From the NCBI GenBank assembly GCA_014860005.1, contig JACZKP010000169.1, forward strand, positions 1 through 26,551: a DNA stretch of 26,551 bases, in the 5' to 3' direction. Each line of letters starts with the position of its first letter. Position 1 is the stretch's first letter. Position numbers and translations under genes: made by a program. Below the pieces are notes generated by a model. That model searched no databases. It was not told where the DNA came from and saw only the letters and a list, made by a program, of their open reading frames with translations. Below are positions 17,121-25,320 of this stretch, piece after piece. This DNA comes from Verrucomicrobiota bacterium (lineage in GTDB: Bacteria > Verrucomicrobiota > Verrucomicrobiae > Limisphaerales > UBA11358).

Positions 17121-17139
17121 CAGGAACGCATTGTTCCTG
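17121..17139. promoter_or_regulatory. Dyad CAGGAAC-N5-GTTCCTG in a divergent promoter region
   Basis: This perfect 7-base inverted repeat with a 5-base spacer lies 26 bases before the start of the DUF4252-like gene and about 190 bases before the pseudopilin gene start on the opposite strand. Its size and position suit a dimeric regulator operator; it could also form a small hairpin in the leader of the leftward transcript. No -35/-10 pair is clear enough to call. Confidence 0.4.
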
Positions 17140-17329
17140 TCACGAAGAATACCCGGCAACGGGCGTCAAAGTTTCAGAAGAATTTTGAACCGCCGAATGG
17201 TGACCTGCCACTGGCCGTCATCCCAACGAAACCACCACAAGAGAAGCCGAAAACGAAATGGGGAAATGGCACTTGTTTAGTCATCGCAACGCATTAGCCT
17301 GCCCGCGAAACACAGCCTGACGTTCCCAA

Positions 17330-18145
17330 ATGAAAAAGCCCCGCTTTGATTCACGATACTCGAACGAAACCGCGTCGGGTTTCCGATGGTTATGTTGCAG
17401 GCGGGTCGGCCAAGGTAACCCGGGCAAGGGCAATTTCACCGTTGAACCCCAACCGAAGTGCGGCAGAACCGCGGCGTTTACCTTGATAGAATTGTTGGTG
17501 GTCATTGCCATCATCGCGATCCTTGCGGCGATGTTGTTGCCTGCGTTGGGCAAAGCCAAGGCGGCTGGGAAACGGACGAACTGCCTCAGCAATTTGCATC
17601 AAATGGGCATCGCCCTGCTGATGTATGCGGACGACAACGATGGCAACGTCCCGCGCGGCAATCGCCCGATCTGGTGGCAGGTGCTTTCGCCCAATCTCGG
17701 CGGACGCACGACCAATGATTTCCGCAAGGTCCGAATTTACACCTGCCCTAGTTATCCCGAGAAACGGCAGTTGATCTGTTACGTGGTTAACGCTTGGCGA
17801 TTTGCCAGCCCGGTTGACCCGGTCGGCTCGGAGCAGGTTGGGGTTTCCAAGTTGAACCGGTTTCAACGACCGGCGGATACAATCTATCTGGCGGACAACG
17901 AGCACGGCTCGTGGCGCCCCATCATCACCGATCTGGCCATCATAGGCGGCTCAGACAATCTGAACGATGTCTGGAGTTCCAATCATCTTCCATACGCACC
18001 GGGCGGCGTCACCCTGAGGCCCCAAAGGAGAGTCGCGTTCGCGCGTCATGGGCGCGGCCCGAATCTCCTGTTCTTCGACGGCCATTCCGCATTAAAGCAG
18101 GCGAAACTGATCACGGTGGATGATTGGCGCGAACAGCGGCGTTAA
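17330..18145 (+). CDS. Verrucomicrobial type IV pseudopilin-like protein (prepilin N-methylation domain)
   Basis: The 271-residue protein has a type III prepilin signal: after a long 49-residue leader comes [19 protein letters not shown] (residues 49-67), then [21 protein letters not shown]. The residue before the usual cleavage site is Ala rather than the usual Gly. The following [19 protein letters not shown] stretch (about 84-102) and the C-terminal [19 protein letters not shown] (about 239-257) are typical of the large DUF1559-like pseudopilin families of Planctomycetes and Verrucomicrobia. Such proteins are processed by a prepilin peptidase and sit in the inner membrane or a type II/IV secretion apparatus; their cargo is mostly unknown. 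It stands alone, divergent from the DUF4252-like pair. No Shine-Dalgarno box precedes the ATG. Confidence 0.88.
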   Translation: MKKPRFDSRYSNETASGFRWLCCRRVGQGNPGKGNFTVEPQPKCGRTAAFTLIELLVVIAIIAILAAMLLPALGKAKAAGKRTNCLSNLHQMGIALLMYADDNDGNVPRGNRPIWWQVLSPNLGGRTTNDFRKVRIYTCPSYPEKRQLICYVVNAWRFASPVDPVGSEQVGVSKLNRFQRPADTIYLADNEHGSWRPIITDLAIIGGSDNLNDVWSSNHLPYAPGGVTLRPQRRVAFARHGRGPNLLFFDGHSALKQAKLITVDDWREQRR

Positions 18146-18256
18146 GTGAATTCCGCAAGGTCGGATTGCCTGCCGGGATTTCGCGACGTGCGCTTGAATG
18201 TCCGGCTTTGAGCGCAAGTGTGACCGTACGCATATCTGATTTGAAAAGACAGGCCA

Positions 18257-18856
18257 TCAACCCGCCAAGACAAACCTCCCCAGAACCGTGTGCCTCGCGC
18301 CGGATTGGAACAATTCACTCTGCATCAACCGCACTTCATGCGCGGTCCATTCGCCGAATCGCCGATCCACGAACTCATGCGCTCGCTTGGACAGGGCTTC
18401 CGCCAGCGCCCGCTTGATCCCATTGAACCGCGCGATAGTCACGTGGCCGGTAAAATCCTTCTCATCTGCTGCTGCGGCGAAACTTCCAACCGCCACCTCA
18501 ATGCGCTCCTGTAGCAATGGCAGTTGCTCCGCTTCGTCATGCACCCACACCCACACCACACGCGGAAAGCGCAGGCTGGGAAAACAGCCGATCCGCTCGG
18601 CGCGCAACTTCAACGCCGCAAATTCCGAGCATGCGACGCGCACTGCCTCAGTCAATGCCGGCAATCGCTGCGAAGAAACCTGGCCGAGGAATCTGAGGGT
18701 CAAATGAAACTGCTCGCGCTTGGTCCAGCGCACAGCTTTCGGCGGCAAGACAGCACACAACTCGTCCTGCACGCGTTCGATCTCGTCCTTCACCGGGTCC
18801 GGGATCGGGAGCGCGATGAACAGCCGAAGCTCTGTGGTCTGGCTGTCCGTCGGCAT
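18257..18856 (-). CDS. thpR: RNA 2',3'-cyclic phosphodiesterase (2'-5' RNA ligase family)
   Basis: This 199-residue protein of the 2H phosphoesterase superfamily shows both signature tetrapeptides, HLTL (His51, Thr53) and HVTI (His138, Thr140), spaced as in ThpR/LigT enzymes. The N-terminus RLFIALPIPDPVKDEI and the RFLGQV segment after the first motif are also typical. The family hydrolyses 2',3'-cyclic phosphate ends of RNA and can join 2'-5' links in vitro; its cellular role is unsettled. The gene starts six bases after the aldo/keto reductase gene ends, so it is probably the last gene of that operon. Confidence 0.93.
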   Translation of the reverse strand: MPTDSQTTELRLFIALPIPDPVKDEIERVQDELCAVLPPKAVRWTKREQFHLTLRFLGQVSSQRLPALTEAVRVACSEFAALKLRAERIGCFPSLRFPRVVWVWVHDEAEQLPLLQERIEVAVGSFAAAADEKDFTGHVTIARFNGIKRALAEALSKRAHEFVDRRFGEWTAHEVRLMQSELFQSGARHTVLGRFVLAG

Positions 18857-18862
18857 GGCGAG

Positions 18863-19807
18863 TCACGGCAACTCCGCGCCGCGCGCGGCGATCAGGAGTT
18901 GATACCACTCCTCGCGCGTAAGTTCCAACGTGTCCGCGGTCGCCGCTTCCTGAATTCGCTGAGGATTGGTCGAGCCGATAATCGGCATGATCCGGCTGGG
19001 ATGTTTCAATAACCACGCCAGCGCGATGACCGTCCGGCTCACGCCCCGCGCAGCAGCGATTTCGTCCAACGCCTTCACCGTGGCGGCACTGCGATAGCTC
19101 TCCTGCGCCGGCAGCAAACTTTTCGCGCCATTCCCCAGCAATCCCGCGCCCAGTGGACTCCACGCCATTGGGGTGATGCGACGCTCCAGACATTGATCCA
19201 GCGTGCCGTCCTCCAGCGTGGCGCGTTGCAGGAGACTGATCTCGACCTGGTTGACCACCAGCGGCAACGGGCAGGCGGCTTGCAGCGCCGAAACGAGCGA
19301 CGGCCGGAAATTGCTGACGCCGAAACAACGCACCTTGCCGGCATCGTGCAATTGCAGAAACGCCCCGGCGATTTCGTGCGGATCGGCGAGGTAATCCGGT
19401 CGGTGCAACAGGTAAAGGTCAATGGTCTCAATCCCGAGGCGTTGGAGGGAGCCTTCGCAGGCCTGCACGATATGTTGGCCCGAAAAGTCGTAGCGCTTGG
19501 GGGCATTGGGTTGTGGATCGCCGGCAAAGCGGATGCCGCACTTGGTGGCGATCAGCACGCGGTCTCTCAGGCCCGCAACCTCGCGCAATGCCCGCCCCAG
19601 GATTTTTTCGCAGACACCGCGGCAATAGATGTCCGCGTTATCGAACAGCGTGTAGCCGCATTCGTAAGCGGTGATGATCCCCTGCACGCCGGCGGTTTCG
19701 CTCTCCGGCGATACCTCGGCGGGATTCATCGTGCCCGCGCTGCGCCAACAGCCGTACGCCAGCCGGCTGCTTACCAGTGAACTGTTTCCGAGTTTTACCG
19801 TTTGCAT
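18863..19807 (-). CDS. Aldo/keto reductase (YdhF-like)
   Basis: The 314-residue TIM-barrel NAD(P)H-dependent oxidoreductase reduces aldehydes or ketones (family knowledge; substrate unknown). The catalytic tetrad is visible: Asp56 and Tyr61 in DNADIY, Lys89 in IATKCGIR, and His135 in LLHRPDYLADP. The GVSNF segment, VVNQVEISLL, AWSPLGAGLL and the cofactor-binding IIGSTNPQRIQEA near the C-terminus complete the pattern; the LLHRPDYL/ADPHEIA form resembles E. coli YdhF. I use the ATG at 19807 beginning MQTVKLG because the frame extension to 19849 adds 14 residues not expected in the family. It lies between a membrane glycosyltransferase gene (49 bases upstream) and thpR (6 bases downstream). Confidence 0.9.
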   Translation of the reverse strand: MQTVKLGNSSLVSSRLAYGCWRSAGTMNPAEVSPESETAGVQGIITAYECGYTLFDNADIYCRGVCEKILGRALREVAGLRDRVLIATKCGIRFAGDPQPNAPKRYDFSGQHIVQACEGSLQRLGIETIDLYLLHRPDYLADPHEIAGAFLQLHDAGKVRCFGVSNFRPSLVSALQAACPLPLVVNQVEISLLQRATLEDGTLDQCLERRITPMAWSPLGAGLLGNGAKSLLPAQESYRSAATVKALDEIAAARGVSRTVIALAWLLKHPSRIMPIIGSTNPQRIQEAATADTLELTREEWYQLLIAARGAELP

Positions 19808-19856
19808 GGCGGCAAGGATGCCAGCGTCGCGGAGAAGCGCAATCTCCACCCCACGT

Positions 19857-21533
19857 TTACGGCCACGTAAATTCCACCACTACCGGCGCCCACGAAACGT
19901 GCTGCACGACTTTTTGCATCAATCGGCTGGCGTCGGGCGGCGCGACCCCTGCCGTGTTTTGGAGTTTTATTTCCACCCGCCCGGATTCGCGCTGCAAGCC
20001 CGCCAGCACGCCGTGATACCGCCGATAATAATCGAATTGCGTGATGATCAGTCTGGCGGGCTTAAGGGCAACCAACGCGTTCAATTCCCAATCAGCCTGA
20101 AAACCGGCGGTCTCACCCGGCCAGTCGGAGTGAATCCAACGCAGGTCGTCGCGCCGCGCCGTGTCGTAAAGATAGGCGGACGAAACCACGACGGCGCTGC
20201 CGGCCGGAATCGCGTCCAGTTCCTCGCGCACGCGTTGCATTGTGGCCGCGTAACTCATGTCCGCCGCGCACGCCACGCCCCAAGTGCTCATGCCCACCAT
20301 GCGGACTGACACCAGCAAGGCCAGCATTAGAAACCCGGCTACGATCCCGCCCGGAAGTCCCCCCAACGGGCGGCTGCTAAACACAGCAGCAGGAAACGGC
20401 GACAAGCTGTAGCCGCCGACGTGAGGAGGCGGACCTGAATCGCTGCTCTTTACTTCCGCCTCCTCACGTTGGCGGCTACGGAGGCCATGGGTTGTCCGGG
20501 CGAGGACGGTCAGAAAAACTCCCACGACGAGGGGTTGGAGGTAGTTGGCGATTTGCACCATGTTCGCGGTAACGGCAAACAAGCTGGCGGCGATCACCGC
20601 CAGCGCCGTTGCCAATGCAGCGATCAACAAAATCGTAACGGCGTCGCTCCGATGAAGGAAACTGCGGCCTCGCATCCCCAACCAAATCAATCCGCCTGCC
20701 ACCGCGAGCACGCCTGGAACTGTGCGGACGACTTTCAGCACGTCCACAAACTGGGGCAGTCGCAATCCCGTGGCCGACGGTGTCAATTGTGCGTGTTCCA
20801 GGAAACCCGCCCACAATTGCGGACATGCCAGCTTGACGAAAATGATCAAGCCGACGGGGATTATCACCGTAGCAGCCATCGCCGCGAGCGGCAGCGACTC
20901 GCCCGCCAACATGCGCCTCCCCAACCAAATCAGCCAGATGAGCAACCCGTAGAACGCACCGATTTGCAGGCTGGAGGCCAGCGTGAGCACCACGCACACG
21001 GCAGCAGTCCAGGACCAAACTCCCGGTGCGGTGATCGGCAATTGCCTTCCCGCCCCACGCCAGCCCCGCACACACGCATACACGGCAGCCATGCCCAACA
21101 CGTGCGCCAGACTGTCCGGGCGGTCGTGAAAGGTAATCGAAAGCAGAAACAAGCTGGCTAGATTTGCGCCAATCGCAGGAACTTGCAGTTCACGGAAAAT
21201 GCCCAGCAGAACAAGCGCATAAACGCCGAACAGCATCACGTGCAGCCACATCGCTGAAAGCGCACTTGTGCCAAACACACTCATCCAACCGAGCAACACC
21301 AAGTGATACAAGGGCGGGTAGGCAGAGAACACTTCGCTACTTGAAATCGGCAGAACCATCGCCAGTGATGGATTGATGAATTCCCCGTGAAGCAAATAGT
21401 TGACGACTGGCCCATCATAAAAAAAGGCGTCGTTGGCCGGCACCGGTTGCGCGGTGAAAACCAGCAGCCCGAGTTTCCACGCAAACACCAGCGCGAGCAC
21501 CAGCCCGGAACGTTCTGCCAGCCGCCGCATCAT
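19857..21533 (-). CDS. Polytopic membrane protein, probable GT-C (family 39-like) glycosyltransferase
   Basis: The 558-residue protein has many hydrophobic helices (I count at least eight). After the first helix (about 11-29) the first outward loop carries acidic residues (NDAFFYDG, Asp35 and Asp40), the usual position of the catalytic acids in GT-C transferases, which move sugar from polyprenyl-phosphate carriers. SAYPPLYHLVLLGW and the FHDRPDSLAHVLGMA segment also fit ArnT/PMT-like families. Near residues 352-375, between two helices, it contains a hydrophilic insert encoded by a 71-base palindrome (20409-20479). The C-terminal ~150 residues form a soluble domain. Start at the first of two ATGs; the second is three bases later. 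A HAD-UbiA gene diverges just upstream, a setting consistent with carrier-linked glycan work. Confidence 0.75.
   Translation of the reverse strand: MMRRLAERSGLVLALVFAWKLGLLVFTAQPVPANDAFFYDGPVVNYLLHGEFINPSLAMVLPISSSEVFSAYPPLYHLVLLGWMSVFGTSALSAMWLHVMLFGVYALVLLGIFRELQVPAIGANLASLFLLSITFHDRPDSLAHVLGMAAVYACVRGWRGAGRQLPITAPGVWSWTAAVCVVLTLASSLQIGAFYGLLIWLIWLGRRMLAGESLPLAAMAATVIIPVGLIIFVKLACPQLWAGFLEHAQLTPSATGLRLPQFVDVLKVVRTVPGVLAVAGGLIWLGMRGRSFLHRSDAVTILLIAALATALAVIAASLFAVTANMVQIANYLQPLVVGVFLTVLARTTHGLRSRQREEAEVKSSDSGPPPHVGGYSLSPFPAAVFSSRPLGGLPGGIVAGFLMLALLVSVRMVGMSTWGVACAADMSYAATMQRVREELDAIPAGSAVVVSSAYLYDTARRDDLRWIHSDWPGETAGFQADWELNALVALKPARLIITQFDYYRRYHGVLAGLQRESGRVEIKLQNTAGVAPPDASRLMQKVVQHVSWAPVVVEFTWP
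20409..20479. repeat. 71-base palindromic element inside the GT-C-like gene
   Basis: Two 25-base arms (20409-20433 and 20455-20479) are inverted repeats with one mismatch, separated by 21 bases. The arms share the core GTAGCCGCC(G/A)ACGTGAG with the element at 23980-24049. In the gene's frame it encodes about 24 hydrophilic residues with no stop, in a loop between predicted helices. The coding strand is minus; no flanking target duplication is obvious. Confidence 0.85.
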
Positions 21534-21609
21534 TGGGACGCAAGCTTTTCAAATCACCGCGCCTTGTCAACGGCCAACGCCCTCGGCTACTCTGCGCGAA
21601 AGATTGCTC
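21534..21609. promoter_or_regulatory. Compact divergent spacer between GT-C and HAD-UbiA genes
   Basis: Only 76 bases separate the two gene starts, so promoters for both directions must lie here or inside the gene ends. I cannot assign boxes. The short divergent arrangement suggests joint control of the leftward glycosyltransferase set and the rightward UbiA-GMC pair. Confidence 0.35.
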
Positions 21610-23061
21610 ATGCCGCACGTCACAACCACCGCGCGTGAAAACCAGGTGCCGCTTTGCGTGGACCTGGATGGCACCCTCATTAAAACCGACATGGTGTGGG
21701 AATCCCTGGTCGGCCTGCTCCGCAAGAACCCGCTTTGGCTGCTGGCGGTCCCCTTCTGGTGGGCGCGCGGACGCGCTCATCTCAAACAGCAGCTTGCCGC
21801 GCGCGTTCAAGTGGATGTGACAGTTCTTCCTTACCACGAGCCATTTCTCGAATTCCTGCGCGCGGCGAAGCACCAAGGCCGGCACCTCATTCTGGCCACG
21901 GCCGCCGATGTTGCGATGGCCCAACCGGTAGCCCGGCACGTGCCGCTGTTTGAAGAAGTACTGGCCAGCGACGGCAAGATCAATTTGCGCGGCAGCGCCA
22001 AGCTGAAAACCCTGACCGAGCGCTTTGGTGAACGGCAATTTGACTACGCCGGAAATTCCTCGGTGGACCTCGCAGTTTGGGAAGGCGTTCGCGAAGCCAT
22101 TGTCGTGAATGCGGGCGCCGGTCTGGCGCGGCGCGCGGAGCAACGGGCCAAACTGGGACCAACATTTCTGATCACTGCCTCCAAACTGCCAGCGTTGCTG
22201 CAATGCCTCCGGCCTCATCAGTGGATTAAGAACCTCATCGTGTTCGTCCCGCTAATCACTTCGCACCACATCAGCCAGGCTTCCGAGTTGCTTGCCGCGA
22301 TCTGGACCTTCGTGGCGTTTTGTCTGTGTTCCTCGAGCGTTTATGTGTTGAACGACCTCATGGACCTGGAGGCGGATCGCCATCACCCGACGAAACGCAC
22401 CCGACCCTTTGCAGCCGGCGACCTGCCCCTGCCGGTGGGCTTGGCGTTGTCCCCACTCTTGTTGCTGTTAAGCCTCGCCATTGCCCTCTTGCTGTCTGTG
22501 CCCTTGGCCGGCGTGTTGGCTCTGTACTTCGTTGCCACGACCGCTTACTCGTGGCAGCTCAAGCGCGTGCCGCTGCTCGATGTGTTTCTGCTGGCCGGAC
22601 TGTACACGCTGCGGCTGATCGCGGGACATGTCGTTACCGGAATCGCTTACTCAGCCTGGTTGCTGGTGTTTGCGATGTTCATTTTCCTGAGTCTCGCCTT
22701 GCTGAAACGATTCCGTGAACTGCACGGCCTGCGGCAACAAAACCAAATGGACGCCAAAGGCCGGGGTTACACGGTGGACGATCTGGAACTCGTTGCCACG
22801 GTCGGATTGGTCAGTGGTTTTCTGGCCGTGTTGGTGCTGGCGCTGTATGTAAACAGTCCGCAAGTGATCGGCCTCTATCAACACCCGCTGCTGCTGCTGT
22901 TGATCTGTCCGCTGCTGCTTTATTGGATCAGCCGCGTGTGGCTGCTGGCTCATCGCGGTCAGATGCACACGGACCCCGTTGTGTTCGCCCTGAAAGACTG
23001 GCCCAGCTACCTCGTCGCCATCCTGACGCTGGTGGTGATGTGGTTTGCCACGGGACGGTGA
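21610..23061 (+). CDS. HAD phosphatase - UbiA prenyltransferase fusion
   Basis: I place the start at the ATG at 21610 (483 residues), since it directly precedes the HAD domain. The HAD-like part (about 13-190) shows motif I VDLDGTL (Asp18, Asp20) and a late DYAGNSSVDLAVW segment. The UbiA part (about 195-483) starts LRPHQWIKNLIVFVPL and carries the first Asp-rich motif NDLMDLEADRHHPTKRTRP (about 246-264), several membrane helices and the LLDVFLLAGLYTLRLIAG region as second motif. Such fusions resemble decaprenyl-phosphate phosphoribose synthase (DPPR synthase) with its phosphatase on one chain, which would make a polyprenyl-phosphate sugar donor. The exact substrate is inference. Its stop codon TGA overlaps a possible GTG start of the GMC gene. 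Confidence 0.88.
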   Translation: MPHVTTTARENQVPLCVDLDGTLIKTDMVWESLVGLLRKNPLWLLAVPFWWARGRAHLKQQLAARVQVDVTVLPYHEPFLEFLRAAKHQGRHLILATAADVAMAQPVARHVPLFEEVLASDGKINLRGSAKLKTLTERFGERQFDYAGNSSVDLAVWEGVREAIVVNAGAGLARRAEQRAKLGPTFLITASKLPALLQCLRPHQWIKNLIVFVPLITSHHISQASELLAAIWTFVAFCLCSSSVYVLNDLMDLEADRHHPTKRTRPFAAGDLPLPVGLALSPLLLLLSLAIALLLSVPLAGVLALYFVATTAYSWQLKRVPLLDVFLLAGLYTLRLIAGHVVTGIAYSAWLLVFAMFIFLSLALLKRFRELHGLRQQNQMDAKGRGYTVDDLELVATVGLVSGFLAVLVLALYVNSPQVIGLYQHPLLLLLICPLLLYWISRVWLLAHRGQMHTDPVVFALKDWPSYLVAILTLVVMWFATGR

Positions 23062-23069
23062 TTGACGCG

Positions 23070-24971
23070 ATGGAAACACCGGGCAACAGATGGTTTCACG
23101 ACTCCGTCTCCGCCCTGGCGTATTCGCTGGCGCAACCGCATGAAACGGGGCCTGAACGCTCACCGCCGCACAACGACCTCACGCGATTCATTCTCCGGCA
23201 GCACGCGCAGATGCCGGATTACCTTCGCGCGCCGATGCAATTGGCGACACTGGGATTTGACTTGTTCGGAATGACCAGAGGCGGCAGGCGGTTTCATCGT
23301 CAGACACCCGGGCAGCGTCAGCGTCAGGTTCTTGCCTGGAAGAATTCGAGCATCGGTTTCCAGCACGATTTGATCCGGTATTTTGAGAGCCTGGCGACGC
23401 TCGCGCTCTACAATCGCGCGGGACACCAGGCAGGAACGCGGCAATCTGAATCCCCGCAACGCGCCGGACCAGAGGTTGGCTCTCCGCCTGACGAACTGCG
23501 CGCCGAAGTTGTGGTAATCGGCAGCGGACCTGGTGGCGCGATTACCGCCTGCCTGCTGGCGGAAGCGGGACGCGATGTGTTGCTGATCGAGGAAGGTCCA
23601 TTTCTTCCACTGGAATCCTGCGTGCCTTTCTCTCAAGCCGAGATGGAACAGAAATACCGCAACGGCGGACAAACCGTGGCGATGGGCAGGAATAAAATCT
23701 CCTACGTCGAAGGCCGCTGCGTCGGCGGCGGCAGTGAAATCAACAGCGGTCTATACCATCGCACTCCGCCGGAGGTCCTCGAACGCTGGCGAAAGGAGTT
23801 TCAGGTCGAGGCACTGACAGAAAAAGAACTGCAACCGCATTTTGAAACGTGTGAACGCGATGTTTCAGTCTCCCTGCTCCCCTGCTCTGCCCCGTCGGCT
23901 TCATTAAGGCTTCACGAGGGCGCTACTAAACTCGGATGGAAGTCCATGGAGGTGCCGCGCTGGTTTCGCCATGAAGCAGGTAGCCGCCGACGTGAGAAAG
24001 CGGATTCATCGGATGCGCCAATGGACCGCCTCCTCACGTCGGCGGCTACGAGCAACGCCGGCAAGCGCCAGTCCATGACCGAAACCTACGTGCCGCGATT
24101 TCTGCGCGCCGGCGGCCGCCTGTTGCCGGACACGCGCGCCCATCGCCTCCGACAATACGGCGACGGTTGGGTGATTGAAGCCCGACACCGCACGTCGAGC
24201 AACCTTCGCATCGCCGCCGATGCATTGTTCCTATGTGCCGGGGCAGTTCACACTCCATCCCTGCTGTTGCGCAGCGGGATTACGCGCAACATCGGCAACT
24301 CGCTCCAAGTGCATCCGACGGTTAAAATGGTCGCGCGCTTTCCTGAGCCGGTTAATGCCGCCGACATGGGCGTGCCGGTGCATCAAGTGAAGGAATTTTC
24401 CCCACGACTGAGCTTTGGTTGCTCGATCAGTTCGCCCGCCTATCTCGCGCTGGGTTTGATTGATCATCCCGACGCCGCGCCCCAGACCACGAGCACCTGG
24501 CAACAGATGGCAATTTACTACGCGATGATCACCAGTGAAGGCCGCGGCACCGTGCGCAAACTGCCGGGCTTTCGCGATCCGCTCGTTCGTTACTCGCTCA
24601 CGGAAACGGACCGCCGCAATCTCGCCGACGGTTTGCGGAAGCTGGCGCAGCTCCTGTTCGAGGCCGGCGCCGCTGAACTTTATCCAAGTCTGACGCGCGG
24701 CCCGGTGCTGCGTTGCGGCGGTTGCCTGAGCAAACTGCCGGAAATATTGCCAGACGGATTGGCCAGCTTGATGACCATCCATCTTTTTTCCTCCTGTCCC
24801 ATGGGCGAGGACAAAGCCCGATGCGCCACGGATTCGTTTGGACGCGTGCATGGTTTCAAAAATCTATTCGTCAACGACGCGAGCCTGCTTTGCACCGCGC
24901 CCGGCGTGAATCCGCAAGGCTCGATCATGGCCCTGGCACGGCGCAACGCACTGCATTTTCTTGGCAAATGA
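23070..24971 (+). CDS. GMC-family FAD-dependent oxidoreductase with an in-frame palindrome insert
   Basis: The 633-residue protein has an extra ~145-residue N-terminal region, a Rossmann FAD motif VIGSGPGGAITACLLAEAG around residue 150, a GGGSEINSGLYHRTP segment near 223-237, and the GMC C-terminal part with IHLFSSCPMG near 570 and CTAPGVNPQGSIMALARRNA near 609-628, carrying the catalytic-site His and Asn. GMC enzymes oxidise alcohols or sugars. The N-terminal extension and length resemble long-chain-alcohol-oxidase-like bacterial members. The start could also be the GTG at 23058, which overlaps the UbiA stop as GTGA; neither has a strong ribosome binding site. A 70-base palindrome (23980-24049) codes for residues ~304-327 in a loop before the conserved KRQSMTETYVPRFL. 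Confidence 0.85.
   Translation: METPGNRWFHDSVSALAYSLAQPHETGPERSPPHNDLTRFILRQHAQMPDYLRAPMQLATLGFDLFGMTRGGRRFHRQTPGQRQRQVLAWKNSSIGFQHDLIRYFESLATLALYNRAGHQAGTRQSESPQRAGPEVGSPPDELRAEVVVIGSGPGGAITACLLAEAGRDVLLIEEGPFLPLESCVPFSQAEMEQKYRNGGQTVAMGRNKISYVEGRCVGGGSEINSGLYHRTPPEVLERWRKEFQVEALTEKELQPHFETCERDVSVSLLPCSAPSASLRLHEGATKLGWKSMEVPRWFRHEAGSRRREKADSSDAPMDRLLTSAATSNAGKRQSMTETYVPRFLRAGGRLLPDTRAHRLRQYGDGWVIEARHRTSSNLRIAADALFLCAGAVHTPSLLLRSGITRNIGNSLQVHPTVKMVARFPEPVNAADMGVPVHQVKEFSPRLSFGCSISSPAYLALGLIDHPDAAPQTTSTWQQMAIYYAMITSEGRGTVRKLPGFRDPLVRYSLTETDRRNLADGLRKLAQLLFEAGAAELYPSLTRGPVLRCGGCLSKLPEILPDGLASLMTIHLFSSCPMGEDKARCATDSFGRVHGFKNLFVNDASLLCTAPGVNPQGSIMALARRNALHFLGK
23980..24049. repeat. 70-base palindromic element inside the GMC gene
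   Basis: Arms 23980-24004 and 24025-24049 are inverted repeats over 25 bases with three mismatches, around a 20-base centre. The outer arms share GTAGCCGCCGACGTGAG with the element at 20409-20479. Read in frame it gives about 24 hydrophilic residues beginning GSRRREKAD. The same codon phase is used for the first arm in both copies when read in the sense direction of each gene. Confidence 0.85.
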
Positions 24972-25320
24972 GCGGAGAATCAAAGATACCGAACAAAGGA
25001 CACTGAATCGGCAGTCAGAAACACCTGTGCAACTCTCGCTGCCCAGGAACCTCCCGTGGCGACGACGCAGCTCGCGCCGGTCGCCCAGGTTCATGACGTG
25101 ATTCACCCCCGTGAGATAAGCAGGCGTCCGCACGCTCAGGTGCTAACGTTGGACGGTTCGGTAGGCCCAACCAGACAGTTTGTCCATCATCTCGCGGGGT
25201 AAACCGCGCCGGGATATTGCACTCGGAGTTTGCACGCCACGCGGACGATCCTCCAAGCGGAAGGGACGAACATCATGCCGAAATTCTACAATGGCCGGCG
25301 ACACGTTTTTTCTCCATCTC
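24972..25320. other. Gene-poor spacer, possibly with decayed coding sequence
   Basis: This lies between the ends of two convergent genes. On the minus strand one frame stays mostly open, broken by a TAG at 25143-25145: a REMMDKLSGWAYRTVQR stretch, then RTPAYLTGVNHVMNLGDRR. These look more protein-like than random, but I cannot match them to a family, and there is no clear start. It could be a remnant gene or chance. No terminator with a T-tract was seen. Confidence 0.3.

Noticed and set aside
18189..18216. TGCGCT...AGCGCA dyad between convergent pseudopilin and thpR genes as a terminator
   Set aside because: Only six paired bases around a 16-base loop and no T-tract.
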